Shown: piece after piece, positions 1-10,379 of the stretch
Layout: each line of letters starts with the position of its first letter
Position numbering within the stretch: the first letter of the stretch is position 1
Assembly (NCBI GenBank): GCA_949361645.1
Contig: OX442432.1
Coordinates: forward strand, 3,750,598 to 3,814,597
Source: Spongilla lacustris
Lineage: Eukaryota > Porifera > Demospongiae > Spongillida > Spongillidae
Reading direction: 5' to 3'
DNA length: 64,000 nucleotides
Position numbers and translations under genes: made by a program
Notes under the pieces: model-generated
Databases searched by the model: none
Told to the model about the DNA's origin: nothing
What the model saw: only the letters and a program-made list of their open reading frames with translations

Positions 1-939
1 ACTATGATGGATATTGAAGTAAGTGGGGAAGGTGATAACTTTACCGGAATAGTCGGCACAAAGTCCAGTGGAAAATCAAGTGCCCTGAAGCTCTTTTCGG
101 CAAAACACGCCAATGTTATATACGTTGAAATGGGGCTTGAGGATGAAAGTGTGTGCCAAGTATTGTACCATAGGTTGCGGAAATCGGTTTGGCACTTACC
201 GACCTACTTTGATCCGGTGCTGCACCCTAGCCTCTCCTCAGATGCAAAGTACGTCGTCACCGAAGTGTTCAATCTTGTAAGAAAGAAAACTGGTCAGCCC
301 GTAATTGCAGTGATCGACATTAATCCTCCTAAGAAGAATAGCAGCAGCGGCGGGACCGAACCTGACACCAACGCAAGAGCATTTGTCAGAGAAATAAAGC
401 ATCTCGTGTCGGACAATGGAATAATGAAATGTGTTTTTGCATCATCAGAAGGGGCGTGCTTCCACCTAGAAGCTATAAGGGAACCCCGTCTTACGCTTTT
501 CACAACCGGTGAGATTCCTTTATCTACTGCCAAAGAGTATCTCAAAGTTAAGAAAGGGGTGACCATCAATGATGATGTAGGTGAATTGCTACATGGTTTT
601 CCACTTGTGTTTAATAACTTAGAGCGCTTTGCGGACTGTTACAATCAAAATGGCATTGAAAGTGCAAAATTGTTTGTTACTGCAGCTTTTGAGGGGGAAG
701 TTACAAAACTAAAAGTAAGTTTTCAGTGCCAAAATGCTGATATGATATACAAGAAAGCACTGGAAAAGGGTAGTGTCGAAGTGGATGATATCATTGAAGC
801 CAAGCTTAATATGCAACAATTTCATAAGTTCTTTGTGGCAAGTAACATTTTTTGTGAATCAGGTCCAGGGAAGTATGTATTTCAATTTGCTAGTACAGCA
901 AAAGCAGCAAAGGAATACCTACAAGAGAAGAAGAAATGA
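1..939 (+). CDS. P-loop NTPase (AAA+/STAND-like), 5' end outside window
   Basis: The frame is open from the first base of the window to the stop at 937-939, so the ATG at 4 may be internal and the gene is probably 5'-partial. The 311 visible residues start just before a Walker A loop (GTKSSGKSS, about residues 18-26). A hydrophobic strand ending in Asp (VIAVIDI, about residues 100-106) fits Walker B. A Ser-Ser-rich strand after it (CVFASSEGA) fits a sensor I position, and a helical region with a HGFPLVF segment follows, as in the lid of STAND-type ATPases. No membrane segment or signal is visible. The layout resembles the NTPase domain of Crinkler-like and other eukaryotic STAND proteins, but I cannot name a family. 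No intron is needed over 0.9 kb, which is unusual against the short-exon genes elsewhere in the window and could mean a retrocopy, transfer or one large exon. Confidence 0.6.
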   Translation, partial: TMMDIEVSGEGDNFTGIVGTKSSGKSSALKLFSAKHANVIYVEMGLEDESVCQVLYHRLRKSVWHLPTYFDPVLHPSLSSDAKYVVTEVFNLVRKKTGQPVIAVIDINPPKKNSSSGGTEPDTNARAFVREIKHLVSDNGIMKCVFASSEGACFHLEAIREPRLTLFTTGEIPLSTAKEYLKVKKGVTINDDVGELLHGFPLVFNNLERFADCYNQNGIESAKLFVTAAFEGEVTKLKVSFQCQNADMIYKKALEKGSVEVDDIIEAKLNMQQFHKFFVASNIFCESGPGKYVFQFASTAKAAKEYLQEKKK

Positions 940-2562
940 ACCCTAAATATGCATGATGATTAGGTGCTGGAATATTTGTGTCACATGTTGGCATGCAAAG
1001 AATGGCTGTATTACATGATGTACTGAGTTAGCATTGAGAATACACAAGCTAAAGATTAGCATGTTACTCAAAGTGCATGAACATAAAACATTAAATCATT
1101 CGTAGCAAAGTAGCAGTAGCCCTTCCTTTCCATATGCACACTGATCTTGATCCCCCACACACTACATAAGATGCTTCTAGAACACAAAAATATTCCTCAC
1201 AAAGTAGCGCCTCCTTTCCATATGAGGTGCTGCCATTATTGACCACCTAAAATACTACTGTACACACACATACACAGGAATAAAAGTTTCCATGTGGGGA
1301 ATGGTTATATACTTTCAATACGTGATTATAGAACCACAGAGATAAACTTTGAAGCAATCTGTGTGTATGCCATAGTGACACACACACACACACACCACAT
1401 GTATATGTGTGCATGGTGCATGTCTAGGGGGGTATAGTATGGCACCAAGGGGGCCACTGCAACTGGCTAGATTATTGAGAAACTTTTTTCAAGACGGGTG
1501 GAGTTTGAAGTCAAAATTCAGCTTCGTTGAGTCACCTTCAATGTCACCCTACCCTAATCTCTCATCGCTCTAGCTCCATCACCACCAAGTTCAGTAATAA
1601 TCAAAAGGTTTTAAAAGCCTTGTGTGTGTGTGTGTTTGTGCATGCATGCGTGTGTGTGTGTGTGTGTGTACATGTGTTCTCCCTATAGGTGCATAGGAAG
1701 GAGTTTAAAAGTGGGGAGGGGGGGGGGGGAACTTTGATGGTCATCATGGGGAGGGTGTGGGAGAGGGGTACTCCTCCTACCCAGCCAGCTGGGGAGTGCT
1801 GTAAGCTCCCCCATTTGGGGCTGTGCTCCAGAAGCCAACACTTTTTGCATGTTACACTACACTAGAATCAGTGCAATTCAAAACAGTTAGGTAATTTGAA
1901 TAATACATCGAATCATTCTGAGCAAAAGGTAGGTTTTGCTTGGTTTTTTTTTTAAAAGAAAAAGGAAATAGTATGTATAGATACACTGTAATATCACTGG
2001 TGCAAAAGTGGGGGGGGGGCCATGGGCCCCTCACTTTTAAAAGTAGGGGGACAGTTGCCACCCCCACCTCTCCCCCTTTTCCTAAGCCACTGCCCTAGAC
2101 CTATGGTAAGGCAAGGTACTATGAACACATTCAGGCCTGGCAGGGGCATTGTAGGCACATAGAATGACAGTATAATGACCTTTAGCCCTTGCTGGTTACC
2201 ACAGTTGTTTTATAAAACCATTGTGGTTTTAAACCTGTGGATAGCAATGGAACCTATTGCTACAAAAAAAGGCTAGTGGTAAAAAAACCACAAGATGTAC
2301 AAAAACAAGGCAAAGCACTCATAAAAATGGAAAGCTAGGGAGAACGCTGTCATGTGTATGTGGTGTCACCAAGATCAGCATGGAAGAAGACTTGTGTGAC
2401 ACCTATGCCAAATAATGAATAATTCCCATTGTTAAGTGCACAGCTAGTTCATATGCACATCCTCACACACACAAGTGTAAAGTCACGTCAGATGGATCAA
2501 CTTTTTCCATGACATATTCCAATGTTGTTCAAAACCCAACCACATTGATGATACCACATTTT
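940..2562. other. Non-coding stretch with short CA/GT repeats
   Basis: I see no gene here. It holds short dinucleotide runs (CA near 1378-1394, GT near 1621-1668), G runs near 1720-1729 and 2010-2019, and a segment near 1780-1850 that resembles 20010-20075 (both contain TAAGC, CCCAT and TGGGGC in the same order), probably a decayed dispersed repeat. Confidence 0.5.
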
Positions 2563-3487
2563 GATATAGCCTGTCATGATGGCCACCTCTTCATGTAGCC
2601 TGTCATGATGGCCACCTCTTCATGTAGCCTGTCATGATGGCCACCTCTTCATGTAGCCTGTCATGATGGCCACCTCCTGTCATGATGGCCACCTCTTCAT
2701 GTAGCCTGTCATGATTGCCACCTCTTCATGTAGCCTGTCATGATGGCCACCTCTTCATGTAGCCTGTCATGATGGCCACCTCCTGTCATGATGGCCACCT
2801 CTTCATGTAGCCTGTCATGATGGCCACCTCCTGTCATGATGGCCACCTCTTCATGTAGCCTGTCATGATGGCCACCTCCTGTCATGATGGCCACCTCTTC
2901 ATGTAGCCTGTCATGATGGCCACCTCTTCATGTAGCCTGTCATGATGGCCACCTCTTCATGTAGCCTGTCATGATGGCCACCTCCTGTCATGATGGCCAC
3001 CTCTTCATGTAGCCTGTCATGATGGCCACCTCCTGTCATGATGGCCACCTCTTCATGTAGCTTGTCATGATGGCCACCTCTTCATGTAGCCTGTCATCAT
3101 GGCCACCTCTTCATGTAGCCTGTCATGATGGCCACCTCTTCATGTAGCCTGTCATCATGGCCACCTCTTCATGTAGCCTGCCATCATGGCCACCTCTTCA
3201 TGTAGCCTGTCATCATGGCCACCTCTTCATGTAGCTGGTCATCATGGCCACCTCTTCATGTAGCCGGTCATCATGGCCACCTCTTCATGTAGCAGGTCAT
3301 GATGGCCATCTCTTCACATAGCCTGTCATGATGGCCACCTCTTCATGTAGCCTGTCATGATGGCCACCTCTTTATGTAGCCTGTCATGATGGCCACCTCT
3401 TCATGTAGCCTGTCATGATGGCCACCTCTTCATGTAGCCTGTCATGATGGCCACCTCTTCATGTAGCCTGTCATGATGGCCACCTCC
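2563..3487. repeat. Minisatellite, mixed 29-bp and 20-bp units
   Basis: About 33 tandem units of a 29-bp motif starting CCTGTCATGATGGCCACCTC and ending TTCATGTAG. A second form lacks the last 9 bases, giving 20-bp units. The 20-bp form recurs singly after a full unit, so part of the array runs as a 49-bp (29+20) higher-order unit. Towards 3100-3300 the motif changes to CATCATGG. The minus strand is open through part of the array (2709-2894), which follows from the repeat and is not evidence of a protein. Confidence 0.95.
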
Positions 3488-3660
3488 AATGTAAATCATC
3501 TCCATCAGTAGCCTAGTCACTTCAAGTTTTCATCATTAACCGGGTGGCAGAGAGAATAGTTAATAACACCCACACACTACGGCAGAAATCCACCCACATC
3601 TTCTGTAAGCTGGTTAGGTTCTATGTAATGTGTCAGTTTTGTATCTACGTACAATAAGCA

Positions 3661-3942
3661 AGGAGAAAGAAAGAAGTGGGAGAGAGGGATGGAGAGGAGA
3701 GAGAGGGAGGGAGAGGAGAGGGAGGGGAGAGGGGGAGGAGAGAGGGGGAGGGAGAGAGAGGGAGAGGGAGGGAGGGGGAGGAGAGAGGGGGAGAGAGAGG
3801 GAGAGAGGGGGAGGGAGGGAGAGGGAGAGGAGAGGGAGGAGAGAGGGGGAGGAGAGAGGGGGAGGGAGAGAGGGAGAGGGAGGGAGAGGAGAGGGAGGAG
3901 AGAGGGGGAGGAGAGAGGGGGAGGGAGAGGGAGGGAGGGAAC
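3661..3942 (+). repeat. GA-rich low-complexity tract
   Basis: Almost pure A/G on the plus strand (runs of GAGAGG, GGGAGG, GGGGGAG). Open frames on both strands here are composition artefacts (Gly/Arg/Glu one way, Ser/Pro/Leu the other). Confidence 0.95.
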
Positions 3943-4275
3943 AATAAGAGACAAATCAAGATGCAGTAGGAGGAAAATAAAAAGATGGGATGGAGGAGGA
4001 ATGGAGAAAGGGACAAAGGAAAGGTGGCAGAGAGAATAATAATTCCTCTAAACTATTAATAACACCCACACACTGCACTTTGTCCCTCAGTACTAATACA
4101 TGTACACCCTTAACGCCAATAAAACGTTCATACAGAGAATTCCAGTTTTCCTTTCTCCTTGTTGTGCCCATGGGTGACCTTCCTCTTGGCCCAGAAGTGG
4201 GCTGGTTGGACGATGTACACCACCTGAATCTGACCTGGCAAGGCTTCCTATGCAACAACACATCACAATGATAAA

Positions 4276-4445
4276 ACTCCTTCCCCTCTGCTCCCCTCCC
4301 CTCCCCTTTCCCCTCTGCTCCCCTCCCCTTCCCTTTTCCCTCTGCTCCCTTCCCCTCCCCTTTCCCCTCTGCTCCCCTCCCCTTTCCCCTCTGGTCCCCC
4401 TCCCCCCCCTCCCCTTTCCCCTCTGCTCCCCCTCCCCTCGCCCAA
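4276..4445 (+). repeat. CT-rich tandem repeat
   Basis: Polypyrimidine on the plus strand built from CCCCTCTGCTCCCCTCCCC-type units of roughly 28-30 bp. It is the strand-opposite of the purine tracts on either side. Confidence 0.9.
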
Positions 4446-4499
4446 TAATAACCTGCAATGAATGTCCTTAGGATGTGCTGCAACGAGACAAGGTAGAAT

Positions 4500-4772
4500 G
4501 TGATGGTGTGATAGTGGAGATGTCATGTGATATAGTGGAGATGTCATGTGATATAGTGGAGATGTCATGTGATATAGTGGAGATGTCATGTGATATAGTG
4601 GAGATGTCATGTGATATAGTGGAGATGTCATGTGATGTAGTGGAGATGTCATGTGATACAGTGGAGATGCCATGTGATGGTGTGGAGATGCCATGTGATA
4701 TAGTGGAGATGTCATGTGATATAGTGGAGATGCCATGTGATATAGTGGAGGTGTCATGTGATGGTGTGATAT
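4500..4772 (+). repeat. 21-bp minisatellite
   Basis: About twelve units of GATATAGTGGAGATGTCATGT with small changes. The period is a multiple of three, so both strands stay open and encode heptapeptide repeats (MSCDIVE on plus, YHMTSPL on minus). There is no start context, splice signal or family match to support a gene. Confidence 0.9.
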
Positions 4773-4852
4773 GTTTGGCTGTTTATCTTCTTTTGTTTTC
4801 TCCACATTTCTAGTAGTGTAGAGAAGGGGGTGGGTCTATGTGTGTGTGGAGA

Positions 4853-5300
4853 CAATGGACCTTTTGCCTGTTATGTCACGCATGAATTTTGGGGGGGCAA
4901 CTTTAAAAATGGCATAACTTCACCATCATAGCTCCTACATGCTTTTCCTTTTAAATTTTTATTGAGAAGCTAATTATCACACGTTTCATTTTTTTTGTAT
5001 TTCACGATGGAGCTCTGTAAGGGATTTGTATGCAGCGAAACATTGCGGAAGTTGCTAATGAGACACGCGAAGTCGCGCTTTTCGATTTTTGGGGGGGGGG
5101 GGGGGGGGGGGGGCAACTTCCGGTAACTTGCGAGCGCTGTAACATTTGTACCGTAACTGGCGAAGGTAGTTCATTTTGGAATATTGTCAGGCATTCATTT
5201 ACCATCAGTTTCGTACTTGCTGTGTTTCTTCCTATAAGGACTTATGTTGTGTCAAACATGATCAATTAATTTGTGACGTCAGAAGGCAAAAGATCCATTA
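4853..5300. mobile_element. MITE family A, copy 1
   Basis: A 448-bp element with about 26-bp terminal inverted repeats: the left end CAATGGACCTTTTGCCTG pairs with the right end read in reverse (TAATGGATCTTTTGCCTT). It is collinear over its whole length with 14706-15146. The right terminal repeat contains TGACGTCA; the left one has decayed to TATGTCAC. A 23-base G run (5091-5113) sits inside, where copy 2 has TTTTTCGGGGG. There is no coding capacity. I could not settle the target duplication or superfamily. Confidence 0.85.
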
Positions 5301-5571
5301 ATGTTAATGCAATTTTTCTCTACCCCACCCCCTTGCTTCCACCATGGCACCATACCACACAGCCACTATGTGTCCCCTCGTGTGCAGTGCCCTTTGCACC
5401 CTCCCTCCTTTCTCCATCCATCCCAAACGCTCCTCTCTCCCATTCAGTCACCTGCCACCACACCTCCTCTTTACAGTATGGTGATGGCTATTATACACAC
5501 CCATTGACATGCATCAGCAGAATAAAGGGCTTGCGAGGTGGAAGGTAGATGTGGGAAGGGGGAAGAGTGGT

Positions 5572-6166
5572 AGGAGAAGGAGAGGGAAGGGGAGAAGGGG
5601 AGAGGGAAGGGGAGGAGAGGGAAGGGGAGGAGAGGGAAGGGGAGGAGAGGGAAGGGGAGGAGAGGGAAGGGAGGAGAGGGAAGGGGAGGGAGGAGAGGGA
5701 AGGGGAGGGAGGAGAGGGAAGGGGAGGAGGGGAGAAGGAAGGGAGGAGAGGGAAGGGGAGGGAGGAGAGGGAAGGGGAGGGAGGAGAGGGAAGGGGAGGA
5801 GGGGAGAGGGAAGGGGAGGAGAGGGAAGGGGAGGGAGGAGAGGGAAGGTGAGGAGGGGAGAGGGAAGGGGAGGAGAGGGAAGGGGAGGGAGGGGAGAGAG
5901 AAGGGGAGGAGAGGAGGGAAGGGGAGGAGAGGAGAGGGAAGGAAGGAGAGGGAAAGGAAGGAGAGGGAAGGAAGGAGAGGGAAGGAAGGAGAGGGAAGGA
6001 AGGAGAGGGAAGGAAGGAGAGGGAAGGAAGGAGAGGGAAGGAAGGAGAGGGAAGGAAGGAGAGGGAAGGAAGGAGAGGGAAGGAAGGAGAGGGAAGGAAG
6101 GAGAGGGAAGGAAGGAGAGGGAAGGAAGGAGAGGGAAGGAAGGAGAGGGAAGGAAGGAGAGGAAGT
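5572..6166 (+). repeat. 590-bp polypurine tract, 14-16 bp period
   Basis: Only A and G on the plus strand apart from one T near 5847. The first half uses GAAGGGGAGGAGAGG-type units of 15-20 bp. The second half, from about 5938, settles into a regular 14-bp unit (GAAGGAAGGAGAGG) repeated about 16 times. Long open frames on both strands are artefacts of composition. Confidence 0.95.
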
Positions 6167-6996
6167 GAGAATGTGGATGTGTGGGAGGGAGAAGATGGAA
6201 AGGAGGAGAAAGGATGCAGAAGTGGTGACCCCACTGACCCATATCATGAAGTGCAGATGAAGTGAGGGGGAGAGGGAAGAGACGAGAGGATGGTGGATGG
6301 AGGTGAAAGGTGTTCAGTACATCATGTTCCAAAAACCCACGTCCATTCCAGAACCACAGTTTCAAATGAACTAACAACCAAATGTTCCCATGTTGTAGCA
6401 CCACCCACCATCTCTACCCACCACCCCTTCATGGTCACAGTTTTGCTCTGCTTGTGTCAGCTATCCAAAGGCTATAGACATTCCAATCCGCTTTAATGTT
6501 GGTACCATTCAATAAAGCTCCAATGTGCTACCAAAGCGTTATTACTGACCTAATGCCCTTGGCCCGGCTTGGCTTCGATGCAACGTATCCCCTCTACCCC
6601 AACTTCCATTAAACCTATTCACTACATTCTCCCAACGAATGCAGCTACCTTGATCTGCAGCTGTCTCTCGTAGGTCGTTCCTAGTCTGACGTAGCCACAC
6701 ACACCCTCGCGCTTTGCGGAGGGACTGGAGACATTGCCATACCAAATCATAGGTTCTGATTACTTTTAAAGATTAAAAGTTATCAATGTTACCTTACGTA
6801 CGTTACGAGGAATGCAATTATGTTACGTGAACTTGAGCTAACACGACAGAGTTGAGTGTTTCAGTCTCTGAAACTACTAAACTTGCATGGAATAATGTGC
6901 CAGTCCTTTTATCCCAGCTACAACAGCTTCCTTTTCATTAGCCACGGCTGCCGCGCCGCAGTCCTTTCCTGTGTCGCCATTGTTAATTACATTTCC
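6167..6996. other. No gene recognised
   Basis: Mixed-composition sequence between the purine tract and the integrase remnant. Short open frames at 6290-6496 (+) and 6542-6745 (-) have no recognisable motif. Confidence 0.4.
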
Positions 6997-7665
6997 ATAG
7001 ATAAAACAGCAACAGGAGTGGCAGAGTTTCTTTTATTGTGCTTCACAATTAGGCATGGTTGTTGTAAGGTTAAAATTACTGACCAACGCCAAGAGTTTGT
7101 AAATCAAGTAAATGATATACAAAAAAATTTCTGTTGTGGTGATGCAATTGTATTGTATTTCAGGTGAATGATGAGTTTTGTCGTCTCTGTGGCATCCAGT
7201 GTAATATGACGAGTGCATACCATCCACAAAGCAATGGGCTCGATGAAAGGTTCAATCAAACATTGCAACGACAGTTATTGAAGTTTGTTGAATCAGAGCA
7301 AAACAGCTGGGATGGGTATTTGGATGCAATACTAGTTTCATATCAAGTATTGTGCCAGGACTCAACCAAGTATTCACCTTTTTTCTTGTGTATGGTCGTC
7401 ACCCTCGATTGCCAATTGAGTTCACTATGCAGTGCCCTGGTACCAGCGAGTGTGACAAGCCTGATGAAGGATTACAACAAACAATACTTGAGTGCAACAT
7501 GAAGGTATTTAATTTTAATATTTAATTATTTTCAGCTAATTTTTTTACTCATATTTAGACAATGGTTGATGTACAGAAGAAAGCTTTGGAAAACATTTTA
7601 AATACAAAGGTAGAAGCACCTCAGTGCTGTAAAAGAAGTGTCCATCAATTTATTCAAATGACATC
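6997..7665 (+). pseudogene. Ginger-like (GIN-type) integrase fragment, copy 1
   Basis: The translation has the integrase core of Ginger/gypsy type: GVAEFL, then TDQ and EFVNQ, then CRLCG, TSAYHPQSNGLDERFNQ and LLKFVESEQNSWD, with STKYSPF near the end. The Glu of LDERFNQ fits the third acidic residue of DDE. The frame is interrupted by a 56-nt GT-AG segment (7108-7163), whose removal joins EFVNQ to VNDEFCR, and by a second one (7505-7558). One base is missing in a T run at about 7380, where the frame must shift to continue as VYGRHPRLPIEF. Intron-bearing integrases are typical of Ginger DNA transposons and GIN genes, not of active LTR elements. The 5' part (HHCC finger, first Asp) is missing. 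A second copy lies at 25771-27250. Confidence 0.7.
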
Positions 7666-8399
7666 ATAAAATTGATGCTGCTAATAATAACCTTTGCATG
7701 ATTGTTGCCAGAACTCTATGGTGAGAATAATGTCATCTGCTTCTGCATCTTGCCTACTGTGTTCATTTATGGGGCCCACTTCATTAGAAATTCAAATCTA
7801 AATTTAAGATTTAAATCTTCATTAAAATTATATTCATCATCGCAATGCTTGCAGCAAACTCTTTCAGCAAGTCCATTACAAACATGCTGAGCACTAAAGT
7901 GACTTGATGCATTATGGTTCTGATCAATTACAACTTTGCCAACTAAAGCAAAGAGCACAAGTATTCATCACAGTACAACATTGAAGGATGTAAAGGTGTT
8001 CCAGAAGCTCTTAAAGAAATGTCTTCATTTAGAATATCATTGAAACAATTCTTGCTTTGTAAATTTTGGCTTCAGAATGTTGTATAAAAATACTTGATAT
8101 TTTTATTTGCACAATATTGCTACAAGGTGCAATTAATACAATAAGTGATATTTTAATGTTCTCCTAGTTTGTGTATAAAATAATGCCAAACCTTTGAAGT
8201 ACTATCATACATGTATAATCGAATTGTTTTGAACTGTCCCACATGGTGTTCTTGGGAAAGCAACCATTCAGCCTCATAGCCTGCCTATCAATGACCTGAA
8301 TATTGCTGACCCTCCCATCACTCTGCTTGTGCATTGATTGTACCTTGTACACTGATTTTCATGTCATACATCAATGGCTGGCACCCTTCGGGCTTCTAC
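7666..8399. other. No gene recognised
   Basis: AT-rich non-coding sequence. I see no repeat, RNA gene or coding signal beyond short chance frames. Confidence 0.4.
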
Positions 8400-8640
8400 C
8401 CTGACCAACCATGTCAAACCCATGACCGCATAATGGTGTGGCACATCTGGTCACACCCAAGGCAATCCAGTGCTACCTTGGTCGGCCTAGCACTCACCAA
8501 GGCAAGCCAGCGCTACCTTGGTCCAGCTTGGTCAGCGGGGAGGGCCTAGCAATCACTATGACCATGTCATGGTAGTGGCACGTCTGGTCGCATCCGAGGC
8601 AAGCCAGCGCTACCTTGGTCCCAGATTTGCCTGATGGGCC
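8400..8640 (+). repeat. Degenerate short tandem repeat
   Basis: Three copies of GGCAAGCCAGCGCTACCTTGG-like sequence (about 8460, 8500 and 8598) and two of a segment containing GGCACRTCTGGTC (about 8440, 8578), spaced irregularly and diverged. Confidence 0.6.
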
Positions 8641-10379
8641 CACTCTGTCACCAGGTTGCCGCCTGATCCCTTTTGGGTAAAACTGTTATCCGTCAGGTCA
8701 TGACAGGGGTTGAGGGAACTCACAGCTAGCGATACATTTATGCATTAGCGCAGCATGAGCATTGTTACAGCACTTAGTGGGGAGGGAGTACATGTAGGCA
8801 TTAGCATTCATACAGCATTAACTGTACAATGAACTGTGATAACTCCTCCATAGACCATAAAGATGTGAATTAAAAGGCCTGCATGCATAGAGCAATATAT
8901 AGTAATACTGTATGTGGTATATAGCAGTAGTCAGAAATGGTCTGGAAGTCACTTAGGCAATGCTCCCGTGGTCATTTAGCTTTAGGCACAGACATGCAAT
9001 CCCATGCACCCAGTCTGCTGTTCAGATTAGGTATGTCAACTGTTGCTAACGTGGTCATCACATAAGCAGTTTTAATCATGAATAAATGAACTTGAGATCC
9101 ATTCATTTGCAGTGTTGTGTGCTTTTATCACACATGCATTTCTATAAATGTACACCATCACACCTGAAGGCAATCACAGCATAGCAGTAGTTAAAGGTCA
9201 CGAAAGTTACGAAATTATATCCAGAGCATTTTCTGCTCCATTTCATGAGATCGATACACTATTGGATCATAGTTTCATCCAGGTGGGAGAGAGCAGATAC
9301 ATGTACCTCATTGAGGTATTTTTTGGTGGTAACATGAAGGTACAATTTGGTATAAATACATGCATCAGCAACATTGCATCATTGGGTTATCAATTTCTCT
9401 GTTCGCAGTTTCTACAGATGGTACTAGGGCTACATGTGTAAATGAAGCCAACTACATATATGCATGTCCATATTGCAACATTCCCCAGGTAATTTAGTGA
9501 AAGGTTCTCGGAGAATGTGTGCATGCTTTGTGTCATTATACAGGTGGGACAACTCAAGAGTATTCCGCCAAGCGTCCTTTTTTGTACTTTCCAGTATCTT
9601 TTCTCCCATTCACAGCCAAAGGCTACTGCCTAGACCATTTTATTGGGCGTTGGGAATTAACAATGTGTCTAAGAAATACTCAGTGGAGGCATTAAAACAA
9701 AAAGTTACGCAGTTTCTTGTTTTCTGAATAATGCTAATTAGTGATTCAAAGTGAATGTCCTTACAATCAGAGCATTATGCCTCCGTAAGATATTACTATC
9801 AACTTTAGACAATATTGCATTGAATACAGTTTTCAAAATGGTTTGGCTGTGAACAGTTAAAAAGTTATAAAGGTTTAAAGTGTGTGAATTTGTTATAATG
9901 AGACACTCCCTCTTTATCTGATTAGACTGCTTGACCGCAAATGTTTCAAGCGGCTTTTGTTTATTTCATGCACAAATGGAGTGCAATAGTGGTGCCGGTG
10001 CGCTGCACAATGCTGATGCAGGCTCTCAGTTGCTATACAGAGTACTAAGGGTCTCTGAAAATGTAACTCGAGTTTACAAACAACGGAATGATGCGTGGTA
10101 TTTTACATCACACTTGTGGCTGCTGTAACTGATGATAATTCAGGTACATCGTTGCCGACGTCATTTCTGCATGGGAATGAAGCGGAACAGCGCAGAATAT
10201 GTGTTGCAGTTACGAGACGTTCAGAAGTAGAAGCACTAACTGTTCAGTCACATTATAGAATGGTATGTGATTCCAGGGAGGTGGTTACATTCCAGAGACC
10301 CATTTAACAAGTAGACGTACATCTAGCAGCACAGCTGAGCACTCTGCCAGTCATGATTCAAGACTTCCAACTGCCGTCG
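8641..10379. other. No gene recognised; possible 5' part of the next element
   Basis: Short plus-strand frames at 9148-9441, 9464-9727, 9931-10128 and 10095-10307 have no motif I know. They lie in the same orientation as the transposase remnant that follows and may be its eroded 5' exons or a second ORF; this is inference from position only. Confidence 0.3.

Noticed and set aside
2563..3487. CRISPR-like regular repeat array
   Set aside because: Units are directly contiguous with no unique spacers, and the genome is eukaryotic. It is a minisatellite.
4263..4805. 180-aa minus-strand frame with repeating YHMTSPL
   Set aside because: Produced by the 21-bp minisatellite; no start context, no splice sites and no family.
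5471..6404. Long antisense frames (up to 296 aa) rich in Ser/Pro/Leu
   Set aside because: They are the reading of the polypurine tract on the other strand; open only because the sequence has almost no T on plus. Same for 3577-4039 and 4250-4471.
6997..7502. Ty3/gypsy LTR retrotransposon
   Set aside because: No RT, RNase H or LTR nearby, and the integrase contains introns, which fits Ginger/GIN better.
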